Shown one piece after another: positions 7,516-13,839 of a stretch of DNA of 16,722 nucleotides; position 1 is the first letter of the stretch; each line of letters starts with the position of its first letter. The position numbers and the translations under genes are program-made. This DNA comes from an uncultured Fibrobacter sp. (GTDB taxonomy: Bacteria; Fibrobacterota; Fibrobacteria; Fibrobacterales; Fibrobacteraceae), in contig CALATK010000133.1 in assembly GCA_937891805.1 (NCBI GenBank), positions 1 through 16,722 on the forward strand, read 5' to 3'. The notes beneath the pieces are model-generated. The model was not told the DNA's origin and did no database searches. It worked only from the letters and a program-made list of their open reading frames with translations.

Positions 7516-8930
7516 AGTTCGCCCAAAATTAGTAAATATTTTCCGATTGTCCGGTCCCACTCGTAGTGGAACCCGCTGTAGGCGTTTATCACCGCCTTGT
7601 CCCAGTCGGCGCTTTCTTCGTAGTAAACATGCAGGGCATCTTTCAGCCTACGGAGCATCTGGTGGGGGGCGTTGGCGTCATCCACCAAGAAGGCGTTGGC
7701 GCATCCCGAAGTTTCCGGGGCGTAGTCGTCCAGCATGGTGGCCACCCCGACGTTACGTCCGGTAAGGGGGGGTGTTCCTGTGGCGAGTGCCTTCAAGATG
7801 ATGGAGGTAGACGGCTCTTTCAGGTTTGCCGCGAACAGAATGTCAGAACCGGCCAGCACGTCGCGCAGGGCGCTGGCGCTCTTGGTCTCAATAGGCCTAA
7901 TCGCCATGATTCCCGGATACTGCTTGGAAACATCCTGGTAGTAGTTCCATTCCGGATCGTCAGGAGCGATGCCCACCACGATAAAGATGTCCTGCTTGGC
8001 AATATCCGAAAGGATAGTGGCAAGGGTTTCCGAAGTGTTGCCTGCTTCGGGATCCAGGTGGGCATAGAGGATTGGCTTGTTCCCGACCTCGCACCCCAGT
8101 ATTCCCTCCAGTTTGGCACGGGCTTTCTTCTTTGCCTGCTTGATGGGCAACTTGTCCTTGCTGTTGAAGTCCCAAACCTGGTAGCTGACTCCAAACTGCA
8201 CGCCAATAAGCTTGTCCTGGTTGTGAATCAAGAATCCACTGAGACCGCCGGGCAGGTTGGTATTGATCATGGCGTCGCGATAGCCCGGAGAGGGGAATAG
8301 CACCTTGTGGGCGTAGCAGATGCCGGCCTTTAGTAGGCTTACCTTCCCCCAGAATTCGTAGCCGTCCATATTGAAATCTTGCCTGGGTAGCCCGATATTC
8401 TCGATTTCGCTAGAGGAAACGTGGAAATCGTAGGTAATGTTGTGGACCGTAAAGAAGAAGGGGACCTGGCCAAAGGCTTCTTGGTAAACGGTGTGGATTA
8501 GGGCTCCGGCCAGGGCACCACCCCATTCGTGGCCGAGAATCGCCTGGCACTTGAAGCCGGTTTCCTGGGCGTAGTCCAGGGCGGCAGAAGCCAAGAAGGC
8601 GAACCGGAGGTGGTTGTCGCCGTAGGGGAGGTCTCCGGGGGGGCCGTAAATATCGGGCCTGCCGAAGTATTCTTCGTTGTAGATGTAGGTGTGGAAGGGG
8701 TCCCCCGGAGATTTCCAGATCTCGTAGGGCTTGCCGTGGAGCTTTTCAGTGCCGCTGAAAACGCAACTGTAACCTTCCAGATCCTGCAACAGGGGCTTGT
8801 AGAAAGGGGAGCAAGTCAGGGCGTTGGCCCCGGCCCTAGCAAAGGCGTAGGTCATCCGGTTTACAGCGGTGGCCAGGGGACTCAGCGTCCGCCAATTTCC
8901 GGCCTCTGGACTGACTACCAGGATTTCCAT
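7506..8930 (-). CDS. GlgA-like glycosyltransferase with degenerate active site
   Basis: The 474-residue protein matches the overall plan of bacterial glycogen synthase (GT5, GlgA). It has an N-terminal starch-synthase domain with FTVHNITYDFHVS (H163), FNMDGYEFWGKVSLLKAGICYAHKV and GVQFGVSYQVWDF, then a C-terminal Rossmann half with KEPSTSIILKALATGTPPL. Several signatures are lost. The ADP-glucose loop KTGGL is RTLSPL (14-19). HDWH is HEWG (134-137). The SRLxxQKG segment with catalytic Arg and Lys is AHLDPEAG (290-297). EPCGLTQ is EPSTSII, keeping only the Glu (E372). It may be inactive, regulatory, or act on another donor. The ATG at 8930 has AGGGG about 8 bases upstream. The final codons and the TAG stop lie inside the downstream tRNA. 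The surrounding genes show no glycogen pathway context. Confidence 0.85.
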   Translation of the reverse strand: MEILVVSPEAGNWRTLSPLATAVNRMTYAFARAGANALTCSPFYKPLLQDLEGYSCVFSGTEKLHGKPYEIWKSPGDPFHTYIYNEEYFGRPDIYGPPGDLPYGDNHLRFAFLASAALDYAQETGFKCQAILGHEWGGALAGALIHTVYQEAFGQVPFFFTVHNITYDFHVSSSEIENIGLPRQDFNMDGYEFWGKVSLLKAGICYAHKVLFPSPGYRDAMINTNLPGGLSGFLIHNQDKLIGVQFGVSYQVWDFNSKDKLPIKQAKKKARAKLEGILGCEVGNKPILYAHLDPEAGNTSETLATILSDIAKQDIFIVVGIAPDDPEWNYYQDVSKQYPGIMAIRPIETKSASALRDVLAGSDILFAANLKEPSTSIILKALATGTPPLTGRNVGVATMLDDYAPETSGCANAFLVDDANAPHQMLRRLKDALHVYYEESADWDKAVINAYSGFHYEWDRTIGKYLLILGELGL

Positions 8931-9078
8931 TGATTTTGCCCCTTTTTTAATAAAATTTTACTATTTGTAATAGTAATAGGCCAAATTTATTTAATTAAAT
9001 TATAATTTGAAAGTCCTAAATCCAAATTTTTCGGATAAAAGGTTTCTTTTTGAACTTAATCTTCGAGGATTTAATAAA
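8931..9078. promoter_or_regulatory. AT-rich divergent intergenic region with candidate promoter
   Basis: This 148-base region separates the GlgA-like gene (-) from the lipoprotein gene (+). It is very AT-rich compared with its neighbours. A consensus -10-like TATAAT occurs at 9001-9006, directly after a perfect 12-base palindrome ATTTAATTAAAT (8989-9000). A second small inverted repeat, CTATT-TGT-AATAG, lies at 8961-8973. No convincing -35 hexamer stands at the right distance from TATAAT. The palindromes could be UP-like or operator sequences. The strand orientation of the promoter is inferred from the strong-looking gene downstream. GAGGA at 9065-9069 is the lipoprotein ribosome site. Confidence 0.4.
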
Positions 9079-10137
9079 ATGAAGAAATTGTTAATCGCTG
9101 CATTGGCCGCCTCCGTGGCTTTTACCATGGTTGGTTGCAAGGGCACCAACGAAAAGCGCGGTGACGAACACCTCAAGGAAGGCCGTTTCCGCAATGCCAT
9201 CAACTCCTACCTGGAAGCCAAGAAAAAGGGCAGCATGTCCAGCGAGTTCTACGATAACTTCACTTTGGCACTGGTCCGTGCCGCCGAAATCGAAGCCAAG
9301 AAGGACCTGAACAGCGACCTCATCAACGGTTACTTCGAAAAGGCCTCTGTGAATATGCCCGAAGTCAAGGAAGACGTGGTGGTAGAAGAATATGTGACTA
9401 CCCTCGCCAATGTGGGTAAGCAGCAGGCCGCTCAGGAAGGCGTGGATTACAATACCGTCATCAACGCTTTCGCCAAGATTGATACCGCCCTCGCTACCGC
9501 CAAGGCCCGTAACGTGGCCGAAGGTGCCGTGAAGGCCATCCGCACCGAAGCGGAAAACGCCTATGTGGCCAAGAACCTCCCCATGGCAAAGGATGAATCG
9601 GACCCGGTGGTTCGTGAATACCAGATCATGAAGATTGCCGAAATGGCTCCCGAAAACTCCGAAGTGAAGGCCGTGCTGAACAAGAGCCGTATCGGCACCC
9701 GCGGTTACTTCCTCATCTTCGGTGAACAGATTGGCGAACCGGTGAACCGCCGTATCGACAAGTGGGGCTATGTCATGGCTTTCCCCACCATCAAGATTGG
9801 TCCGGGTTCTCTCTCTGGCGAACTCCAGTTCTGGGCCTCTACCGGCAACAACACCGAACTTGACCCCTCCAAGATCAAGCTGGTCTCTACCGACGGCAAG
9901 GAAGTGGTTGCCAAGGCTACCGGTGGCTGGTGCGAAGCCGAAGTCCTGGTAGGCAAGAAGGGTGACGAAAAGATTGAAAAGAAGCAGCAGAAGATCAAGG
10001 CCGGCGAAAAGGGCAAGCTCATGAACGAGTTCCAGTGCTCCCTGAATGTGAGCTTCAGCTTCGGCAAGGACTTCGTGCCTGACTATGTGGAATACAAGGA
10101 CGAATTCGGCATCGGTCGTAAGTTCCTTGGTCAGTAG
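9079..10137 (+). CDS. putative TPR-type lipoprotein, function unknown
   Basis: I chose the ATG at 9079, not the in-frame TTG at 9007. It has GAGGA 9 bases upstream and begins a lipoprotein signal peptide (MKKLLIAALAASVAFTMVG, then C20). The lipobox has Met at -3, which is acceptable but not ideal. Residues 28-55 (GDEHLKEGRFRNAINSYLEAK) look like one tetratricopeptide repeat. Residues 60-200 are mostly helical and charged. From about residue 205 (GTRGYFLIFGEQIGEP) a Gly- and Val-rich beta-type domain begins, with a Lys-rich stretch around residues 293-312. Codon choice is strongly biased (AAG, GAA, ATC, CTC and GCC dominate), as in highly expressed genes. It is likely an abundant envelope lipoprotein. 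I do not recognise the family. It has its own terminator. Confidence 0.85.
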   Translation: MKKLLIAALAASVAFTMVGCKGTNEKRGDEHLKEGRFRNAINSYLEAKKKGSMSSEFYDNFTLALVRAAEIEAKKDLNSDLINGYFEKASVNMPEVKEDVVVEEYVTTLANVGKQQAAQEGVDYNTVINAFAKIDTALATAKARNVAEGAVKAIRTEAENAYVAKNLPMAKDESDPVVREYQIMKIAEMAPENSEVKAVLNKSRIGTRGYFLIFGEQIGEPVNRRIDKWGYVMAFPTIKIGPGSLSGELQFWASTGNNTELDPSKIKLVSTDGKEVVAKATGGWCEAEVLVGKKGDEKIEKKQQKIKAGEKGKLMNEFQCSLNVSFSFGKDFVPDYVEYKDEFGIGRKFLGQ

Positions 10138-10210
10138 GATTTTAGAGACTAGGATATAGGGGCTAGAGACTAGTGTAGAACCTAGAGACTATGAACTAGA
10201 TAATTGAGTC
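10135..10210 (+). repeat. degenerate heptad tandem array 3, starting at the lipoprotein stop codon
   Basis: From the TAG stop of the lipoprotein gene onward, TAG or a close variant recurs every 7 bases (10143, 10150, 10157, 10164, 10171, 10183, 10190 as TAT, 10197). The first unit has 8 bases and one unit has 5. TAGAGAC occurs three times. The array ends 3 bases before the terminator stem. Confidence 0.8.
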
Positions 10211-10213
10211 AGT

Positions 10214-10246
10214 AGAGGCGGGAGCGATCCCGCCTCTCTGTTTTTT
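10214..10246 (+). terminator. intrinsic terminator of the lipoprotein gene
   Basis: AGAGGCGGGA (10214-10223) pairs perfectly with TCCCGCCTCT (10228-10237) around a GCGA tetraloop of the stable GNRA class. CTG and six T residues follow (10241-10246). Confidence 0.95.
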
Positions 10247-10265
10247 GTTGAAGTGTTTTCGTGGT

Positions 10266-10293
10266 AAAAAAAAAGCCGGGCCTGTGCCCGGCT
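10266..10293 (-). terminator. intrinsic terminator of the outer-membrane barrel gene
   Basis: On the minus strand AGCCGGG (10293-10287) pairs with CCCGGCT (10280-10274) around a 6-base loop, and the stem runs straight into a tract of T residues (A tract 10266-10274 on the plus strand). Confidence 0.94.
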
Positions 10294-10295
10294 GC

Positions 10296-10337
10296 ATCCT
10301 AAAACTCTAGATCCTAAATCCTATCCCCTGATCCCTA
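10296..10337 (-). repeat. degenerate heptad tandem array 4, starting at the barrel gene stop codon
   Basis: On the minus strand six uninterrupted 7-base units begin with the TAG stop codon of the barrel gene (TAGGGAT, CAGGGGA, TAGGATT and so on, ending with TTAGGAT) and stop 2 bases before the terminator stem. The array mirrors array 3 across the convergent junction, so the two form an imperfect inverted repeat. Confidence 0.78.
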
Positions 10338-11456
10338 AAATTCCACCTTGCCGCTGATGCCCAGGGCGAAGTCGGTGTCGAAGTTGTCGCTGAAATTGTA
10401 GCCGAACCAGAACACGATTTCGCTACCCATGGTGGGGTACAGGTAGTTGTTCATGCCCAGGAAGGTGTAGTCGTCACCATGGACTTCTCTATCCGGGTCG
10501 TGGTATTCGTAAGACACTCCCATGGTAAATTTTTTGTGGAGGTTGAAGCTGGGCTCCACGGCAAACATGTACTGGTCGTCGGTAAACAGCTGGGGTTCGG
10601 CCTTGTAGTCCTTGTCCGTAATGGTATAGAAGTAGGTGAATCCCAGGTTGAAGAAATAGAAGTTGAAGCTGGGTTCCAAGAGGAAGGAATGTACACCCTT
10701 ACCCTTGTAGGGGTGGAGTCCCCATACGGCGTAGATGCCGTAGTTCAGGTTTTCGTAGCTCTTGGAGTAATCCACTTCGGTACCCAGCACATAGGTATGG
10801 GTACGGTTGATATGCTGTCCGAACACCCAGTCCAGGCTGGGGGTGAGCACCAGGTGCTCGTTGGCTCGGTTCAGCAGGGGGAACGCGTAGGTGGCGAACA
10901 GAGCCATGGTATGGTCCGTGTCTTCGGACGCTCCGAAATAGACCTTGCCCTTGCCGTACTTGTCGTTGCCGAATTCGGCGCCTACACCCCTCAGTCCTTC
11001 TTCGCGGGTGATGACCGCATAGCGGGCAGGGTCGCGCCAGTAGTAGTAGTTGAATGCGCCTGCACTGTAGGTCAGGTCACCGAACACCAGGGCTACGGCA
11101 TGGGTTACATCCCAGCGGAGCTCCACTCCATCGAAGTTGAATTCCGTAAAGCGTCCGCCGTCACCCATGGCGGTAGTCCTTGCCATGTAGTGCCTGCGGG
11201 TCTCAGAAGCGTCCTTATTGCCCGTGCTGTCGGTAACATAGGTGCTGTGGGTGTTGGTCTTTACCGTGACGGAGACATTTTCGTCAATATGGGCGGTTGC
11301 CGCAAGGTCTATATCCTGGTTCGCCGCATTGGTGGGGTCGAAATCGCTGTCAAAATAGGTGGCATAGTCCGCATTAACGGAGCCGTGAAGTTCCACTTCG
11401 GCGGCGAGGGCAAAAGATGCTCCCATCAGGGCCATGGGTAAAAACAGTTTACGCAT
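10335..11456 (-). CDS. putative outer-membrane beta-barrel (porin-like) protein
   Basis: The 373-residue product starts with a clear signal peptide (MRKLFLPMALMGASFALA, cleavage before AEVELHG). The mature part is a run of alternating amphipathic strands rich in Tyr, Phe, Gly and Asp, for example ENLNYGIYAVWGLHPY and SFNFYFFNLGFTYFYTITD. It ends in GISGKVEF with a terminal Phe, as many outer-membrane barrels do for assembly by the BAM complex. It is therefore most likely a barrel of 14 or more strands in the outer membrane; substrate or pore function cannot be told. AAAGGA precedes the ATG by 4 bases. The gene is divergent from the LolA-like gene and convergent with the lipoprotein gene, with its own terminator, so it is probably monocistronic. 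Confidence 0.85.
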   Translation of the reverse strand: MRKLFLPMALMGASFALAAEVELHGSVNADYATYFDSDFDPTNAANQDIDLAATAHIDENVSVTVKTNTHSTYVTDSTGNKDASETRRHYMARTTAMGDGGRFTEFNFDGVELRWDVTHAVALVFGDLTYSAGAFNYYYWRDPARYAVITREEGLRGVGAEFGNDKYGKGKVYFGASEDTDHTMALFATYAFPLLNRANEHLVLTPSLDWVFGQHINRTHTYVLGTEVDYSKSYENLNYGIYAVWGLHPYKGKGVHSFLLEPSFNFYFFNLGFTYFYTITDKDYKAEPQLFTDDQYMFAVEPSFNLHKKFTMGVSYEYHDPDREVHGDDYTFLGMNNYLYPTMGSEIVFWFGYNFSDNFDTDFALGISGKVEF

Positions 11457-11557
11457 AAAATCCTTTCAAAAAAGTACAGGCGTAAAATAGAAATATTTTG
11501 CCAGGGAAAGTAGTGTTTTCGCCAAAAGCGACCCCTCCTTTTTGTATTTTTGACCCG
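11457..11557. promoter_or_regulatory. divergent promoter region, barrel gene / LolA-like operon
   Basis: These 101 bases separate two divergent starts and must hold at least two promoters. The region contains AAAATA-GAAA-TATTTT, a small AT inverted repeat near 11485-11500. On the minus side the AAAGGA ribosome site is clear. On the plus side no Shine-Dalgarno sequence precedes the ATG at 11558. I could not place convincing -35/-10 pairs. Confidence 0.35.
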
Positions 11558-12190
11558 ATGAGAAACCGATTTCTTTTTTTATTGTCTTTTTTGTGCTTGC
11601 TTGCCTCCGCTGCATATGCCCTGACTGCCGACCAGGTCATGAAAAAATCCCAGGACTGGTTCAAGTCGGGCAAGGCCTGGAGTCTTGATTTCAAGTTGCA
11701 GTTGTTCTACGCGGATTCCCCGGACATCGTAAGTCAGCAGGGCAAGCTCGTGGTGGCCGAGGGGGACAAGTTCAAGCTGGAACTGGCGGGTATCAAGTTC
11801 TACAGCGACGGCGAGAGTATGTGGCAGCATAACGTGGAGCAGAAGCAGGTTTTAATCAAGTTGGTGGAAGACCTGTCCTCTTCGCTGCACCCTTCGGAGC
11901 TGTTGTTCAAGTATCTGAACTGCAAGGCCCTGAGCGTTTCGGAAGGTGTCTTTGCCAACCAGAAACTCTGGGTGCTCAAGCTGGATCCTTCCAAGTACAA
12001 GGGGCAGTTCACCCAGATGGAGGTCTGGCTCTCTCAGAAGGACTTTTCTCCGGTGCGGCTTTTTACGGTGGACCCGTCGGGCAATTCCAGCTGGTACAAC
12101 ATCGTGAACCTGAAGGTCATGAAAAACGTGTCCGTCGAGGACTTTCGGTACAAGGCCCTGCCTGGGGTAGATGAAATCGACATGCGGTAG
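11558..12190 (+). CDS. LolA-like outer-membrane lipoprotein carrier protein
   Basis: LolA is the periplasmic chaperone that takes lipoproteins from LolCDE to the outer membrane. This product has 210 residues, the usual size, with a signal peptide MRNRFLFLLSFLCLLASAAYA followed by LTADQVMKKSQDWF. Alternating strands follow that match the half-barrel layout: WSLDFKLQLFYAD, QQGKLVVAEGDKFKLEL, KFYSDGESMWQHNVEQKQVLI, and a late WLSQKDFSPVRLFTVDPSGN. The YSDGxxxWxxxxxxKQV pattern is a typical LolA feature. The start was set at 11558 because only from there is the signal peptide N-terminal; an upstream in-frame ATG at 11498 would bury it. No Shine-Dalgarno is visible. The gene leads a plus-strand unit with the next ORF 14 bases downstream. 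It may serve its operon partners rather than general lipoprotein transport. Confidence 0.8.
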   Translation: MRNRFLFLLSFLCLLASAAYALTADQVMKKSQDWFKSGKAWSLDFKLQLFYADSPDIVSQQGKLVVAEGDKFKLELAGIKFYSDGESMWQHNVEQKQVLIKLVEDLSSSLHPSELLFKYLNCKALSVSEGVFANQKLWVLKLDPSKYKGQFTQMEVWLSQKDFSPVRLFTVDPSGNSSWYNIVNLKVMKNVSVEDFRYKALPGVDEIDMR

Positions 12191-12204
12191 GGTGCGCTGT
12201 AGCT

Positions 12205-13839
12205 ATGCTTTTTATGAATAGAAAAATGGCCGGAAAATTTCCGGCGGGAGTGGCCTTGCTCCTGTGCGGGACAAGTGTTGCCTTTGCTGAAGGGGAGACC
12301 CTTTTTAGCAACTGGGCGGTAAGTGTAGCTCCTGGGCCTACGACCGGGCAACTCTGGGTGTATTCCCGCGGTGAGGTGAACCAGGGGGTCGCCCTCTTGA
12401 ACCTGAACCTGAATGCCTCCGGCAAGATTACGGCAGGCAAGTCCCAGGTGGAACCTGTGGACAATGAGTTTTCCGCCGTGCATTACCAGACCTATGCGGA
12501 CAAGCTTGCGGAACGCAGGCGCTTCCCGATGGAGGTGGCTGGCAACTTGGGAGTGGTACTCCCCATGTTCGGACTGGACGAAGAGGACCATTTTACGGAA
12601 CCCCGAGGGTTCTTCTCCTTGAAAGAGTCCGGTTCTGTTCCGACACCGATAGACGTACCCCCTTCGGCAGAGTCCATCGAAAGCCCTATGGACTACGCCG
12701 TCAGCGGCTTTGCCTATAGCGAAAAGGCCAAGACTTTGTATGCGGCCCGTGGCCGCCTGGGCATTGTAGAATACGAAATTTCCAAGGGAGCAGGGAATCC
12801 GCAAATTGCCGAAAAAATTCTGAGCAAGAAAAGCCACCAGTGGGAAAAGCTGCCTTCGGCGGGTTCGGTGGATTTTTCCAAGTACCTGGACGTGTTTGAC
12901 TTGGAGTTGAACTCCGAGACGGGGGATATGTGGATTGCCACTTCTGAAGGATTGTGGATGCAATCTGCCTCAGGCTCTATTGCAAGCGCATCCAAGGCTC
13001 TTGAAAAAGAGCGTGTCACCGGCGTGTGGATTGGGGGCAAGCCCTTGCAGGCCATCGTGGAAACATCTGCCTTGAACAAGGGTGTATCTGCCGGAGGGCT
13101 CTGGCGGAAGGTGCTGGGAGCAAAGGACGATTTCAAGAAGGTGGCTTTCTTGGATTCTGCCGGCACCGCCCAGAAAAAAGACGTTTACGACAATGCGGAC
13201 TACACCGTAACGGGTGTCGCCTTTATGGGTGACAAGGCCTATGTGGGCGTGTGGGTGGCGGGAGGCTCTGTCAGCGGCTACCTGCTTTTAGATTCCAAGG
13301 GAGTACGTGCCCACGGACAGGGCTCGGAATCTACGGACCCCTGGCTTCATGGGTTTGAGACCGGGGTGACGGATCGTGATGCCATCATTACCTCTATTAC
13401 CGAATTTCCTTTGAACGCAAAGACCACGGGCCTCGCCGTTGCTACAGACGGCAACGGGATTTCGGTTTCTGCCGATTCGGGCAAGACCTGGACGCCGGTA
13501 CTCAACCGTGCGAAGCTAGGCGGTAACCTGGGCTCTGTGCGAATGGTCCCCTCCGTTATTACGGCAGGCGGGGAATCCCTGGGGGCTTACAAGGTGGGCA
13601 AGGATTCCAAGATTACTATCGAAGTATTCAGCTACGACATGCGCAAGGTCCGTAAGATTGTGAGCGGTGCTCCACGCTCTGCAGACGAATCCCGCAGTAC
13701 CAACGCCAAGGAGGATTTCTGGGACGGCATGGACGATGCGGGCAGACCTTGCACCATGGGCATCTATTATGTGCGGGTCAAGGACAACCACGGTCACGTG
13801 GGCTGGGGCAAGGTCATGAGCCTGGGAGGCGGCCGATGA
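12205..13839 (+). CDS. secreted beta-propeller-like protein with FlgD/T9SS-like C-terminal domain
   Basis: The product (up to 544 residues) has a signal peptide ending ...VALLLCGTSVAFA before EGETLF. The start is uncertain: ATGs at 12205, 12214 (MNRKMAGKF) and 12226 all allow the signal peptide and none has a good ribosome site. The middle resembles a propeller: TGDMWIATSEGLWMQSAS, and a later Asp-box/BNR-like GNGISVSADSGKTWTPVL near residue 425. The last 75 residues (ITIEVFSYDMRKVRKI, then FWDGMDDAGRPCTMGIYYVRV) match the FlgD Ig-like fold also found at C-termini of type IX secretion cargo. It may be a cell-surface protein. Its TGA overlaps the next start as ATGA, so it is translationally linked to the PorV-like barrel. 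Binding target unknown. Confidence 0.8.
   Translation: MLFMNRKMAGKFPAGVALLLCGTSVAFAEGETLFSNWAVSVAPGPTTGQLWVYSRGEVNQGVALLNLNLNASGKITAGKSQVEPVDNEFSAVHYQTYADKLAERRRFPMEVAGNLGVVLPMFGLDEEDHFTEPRGFFSLKESGSVPTPIDVPPSAESIESPMDYAVSGFAYSEKAKTLYAARGRLGIVEYEISKGAGNPQIAEKILSKKSHQWEKLPSAGSVDFSKYLDVFDLELNSETGDMWIATSEGLWMQSASGSIASASKALEKERVTGVWIGGKPLQAIVETSALNKGVSAGGLWRKVLGAKDDFKKVAFLDSAGTAQKKDVYDNADYTVTGVAFMGDKAYVGVWVAGGSVSGYLLLDSKGVRAHGQGSESTDPWLHGFETGVTDRDAIITSITEFPLNAKTTGLAVATDGNGISVSADSGKTWTPVLNRAKLGGNLGSVRMVPSVITAGGESLGAYKVGKDSKITIEVFSYDMRKVRKIVSGAPRSADESRSTNAKEDFWDGMDDAGRPCTMGIYYVRVKDNHGHVGWGKVMSLGGGR

Noticed and set aside
10479..11441. 320-residue plus-strand frame across the barrel gene
   Set aside because: The minus-strand product has a signal peptide, barrel strands, terminal Phe, ribosome site and terminator, and the plus-strand frame has none of these.
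11498..11557. Upstream in-frame ATG for the LolA-like gene
   Set aside because: It would bury the signal peptide behind 20 residues and lies in the divergent promoter region.
13749..13835. Upstream in-frame ATG as start of the PorV-like gene
   Set aside because: It would put 29 charged residues before the signal peptide and overlap the preceding gene by about 90 bases, whereas the ATG at 13836 forms a standard ATGA junction.
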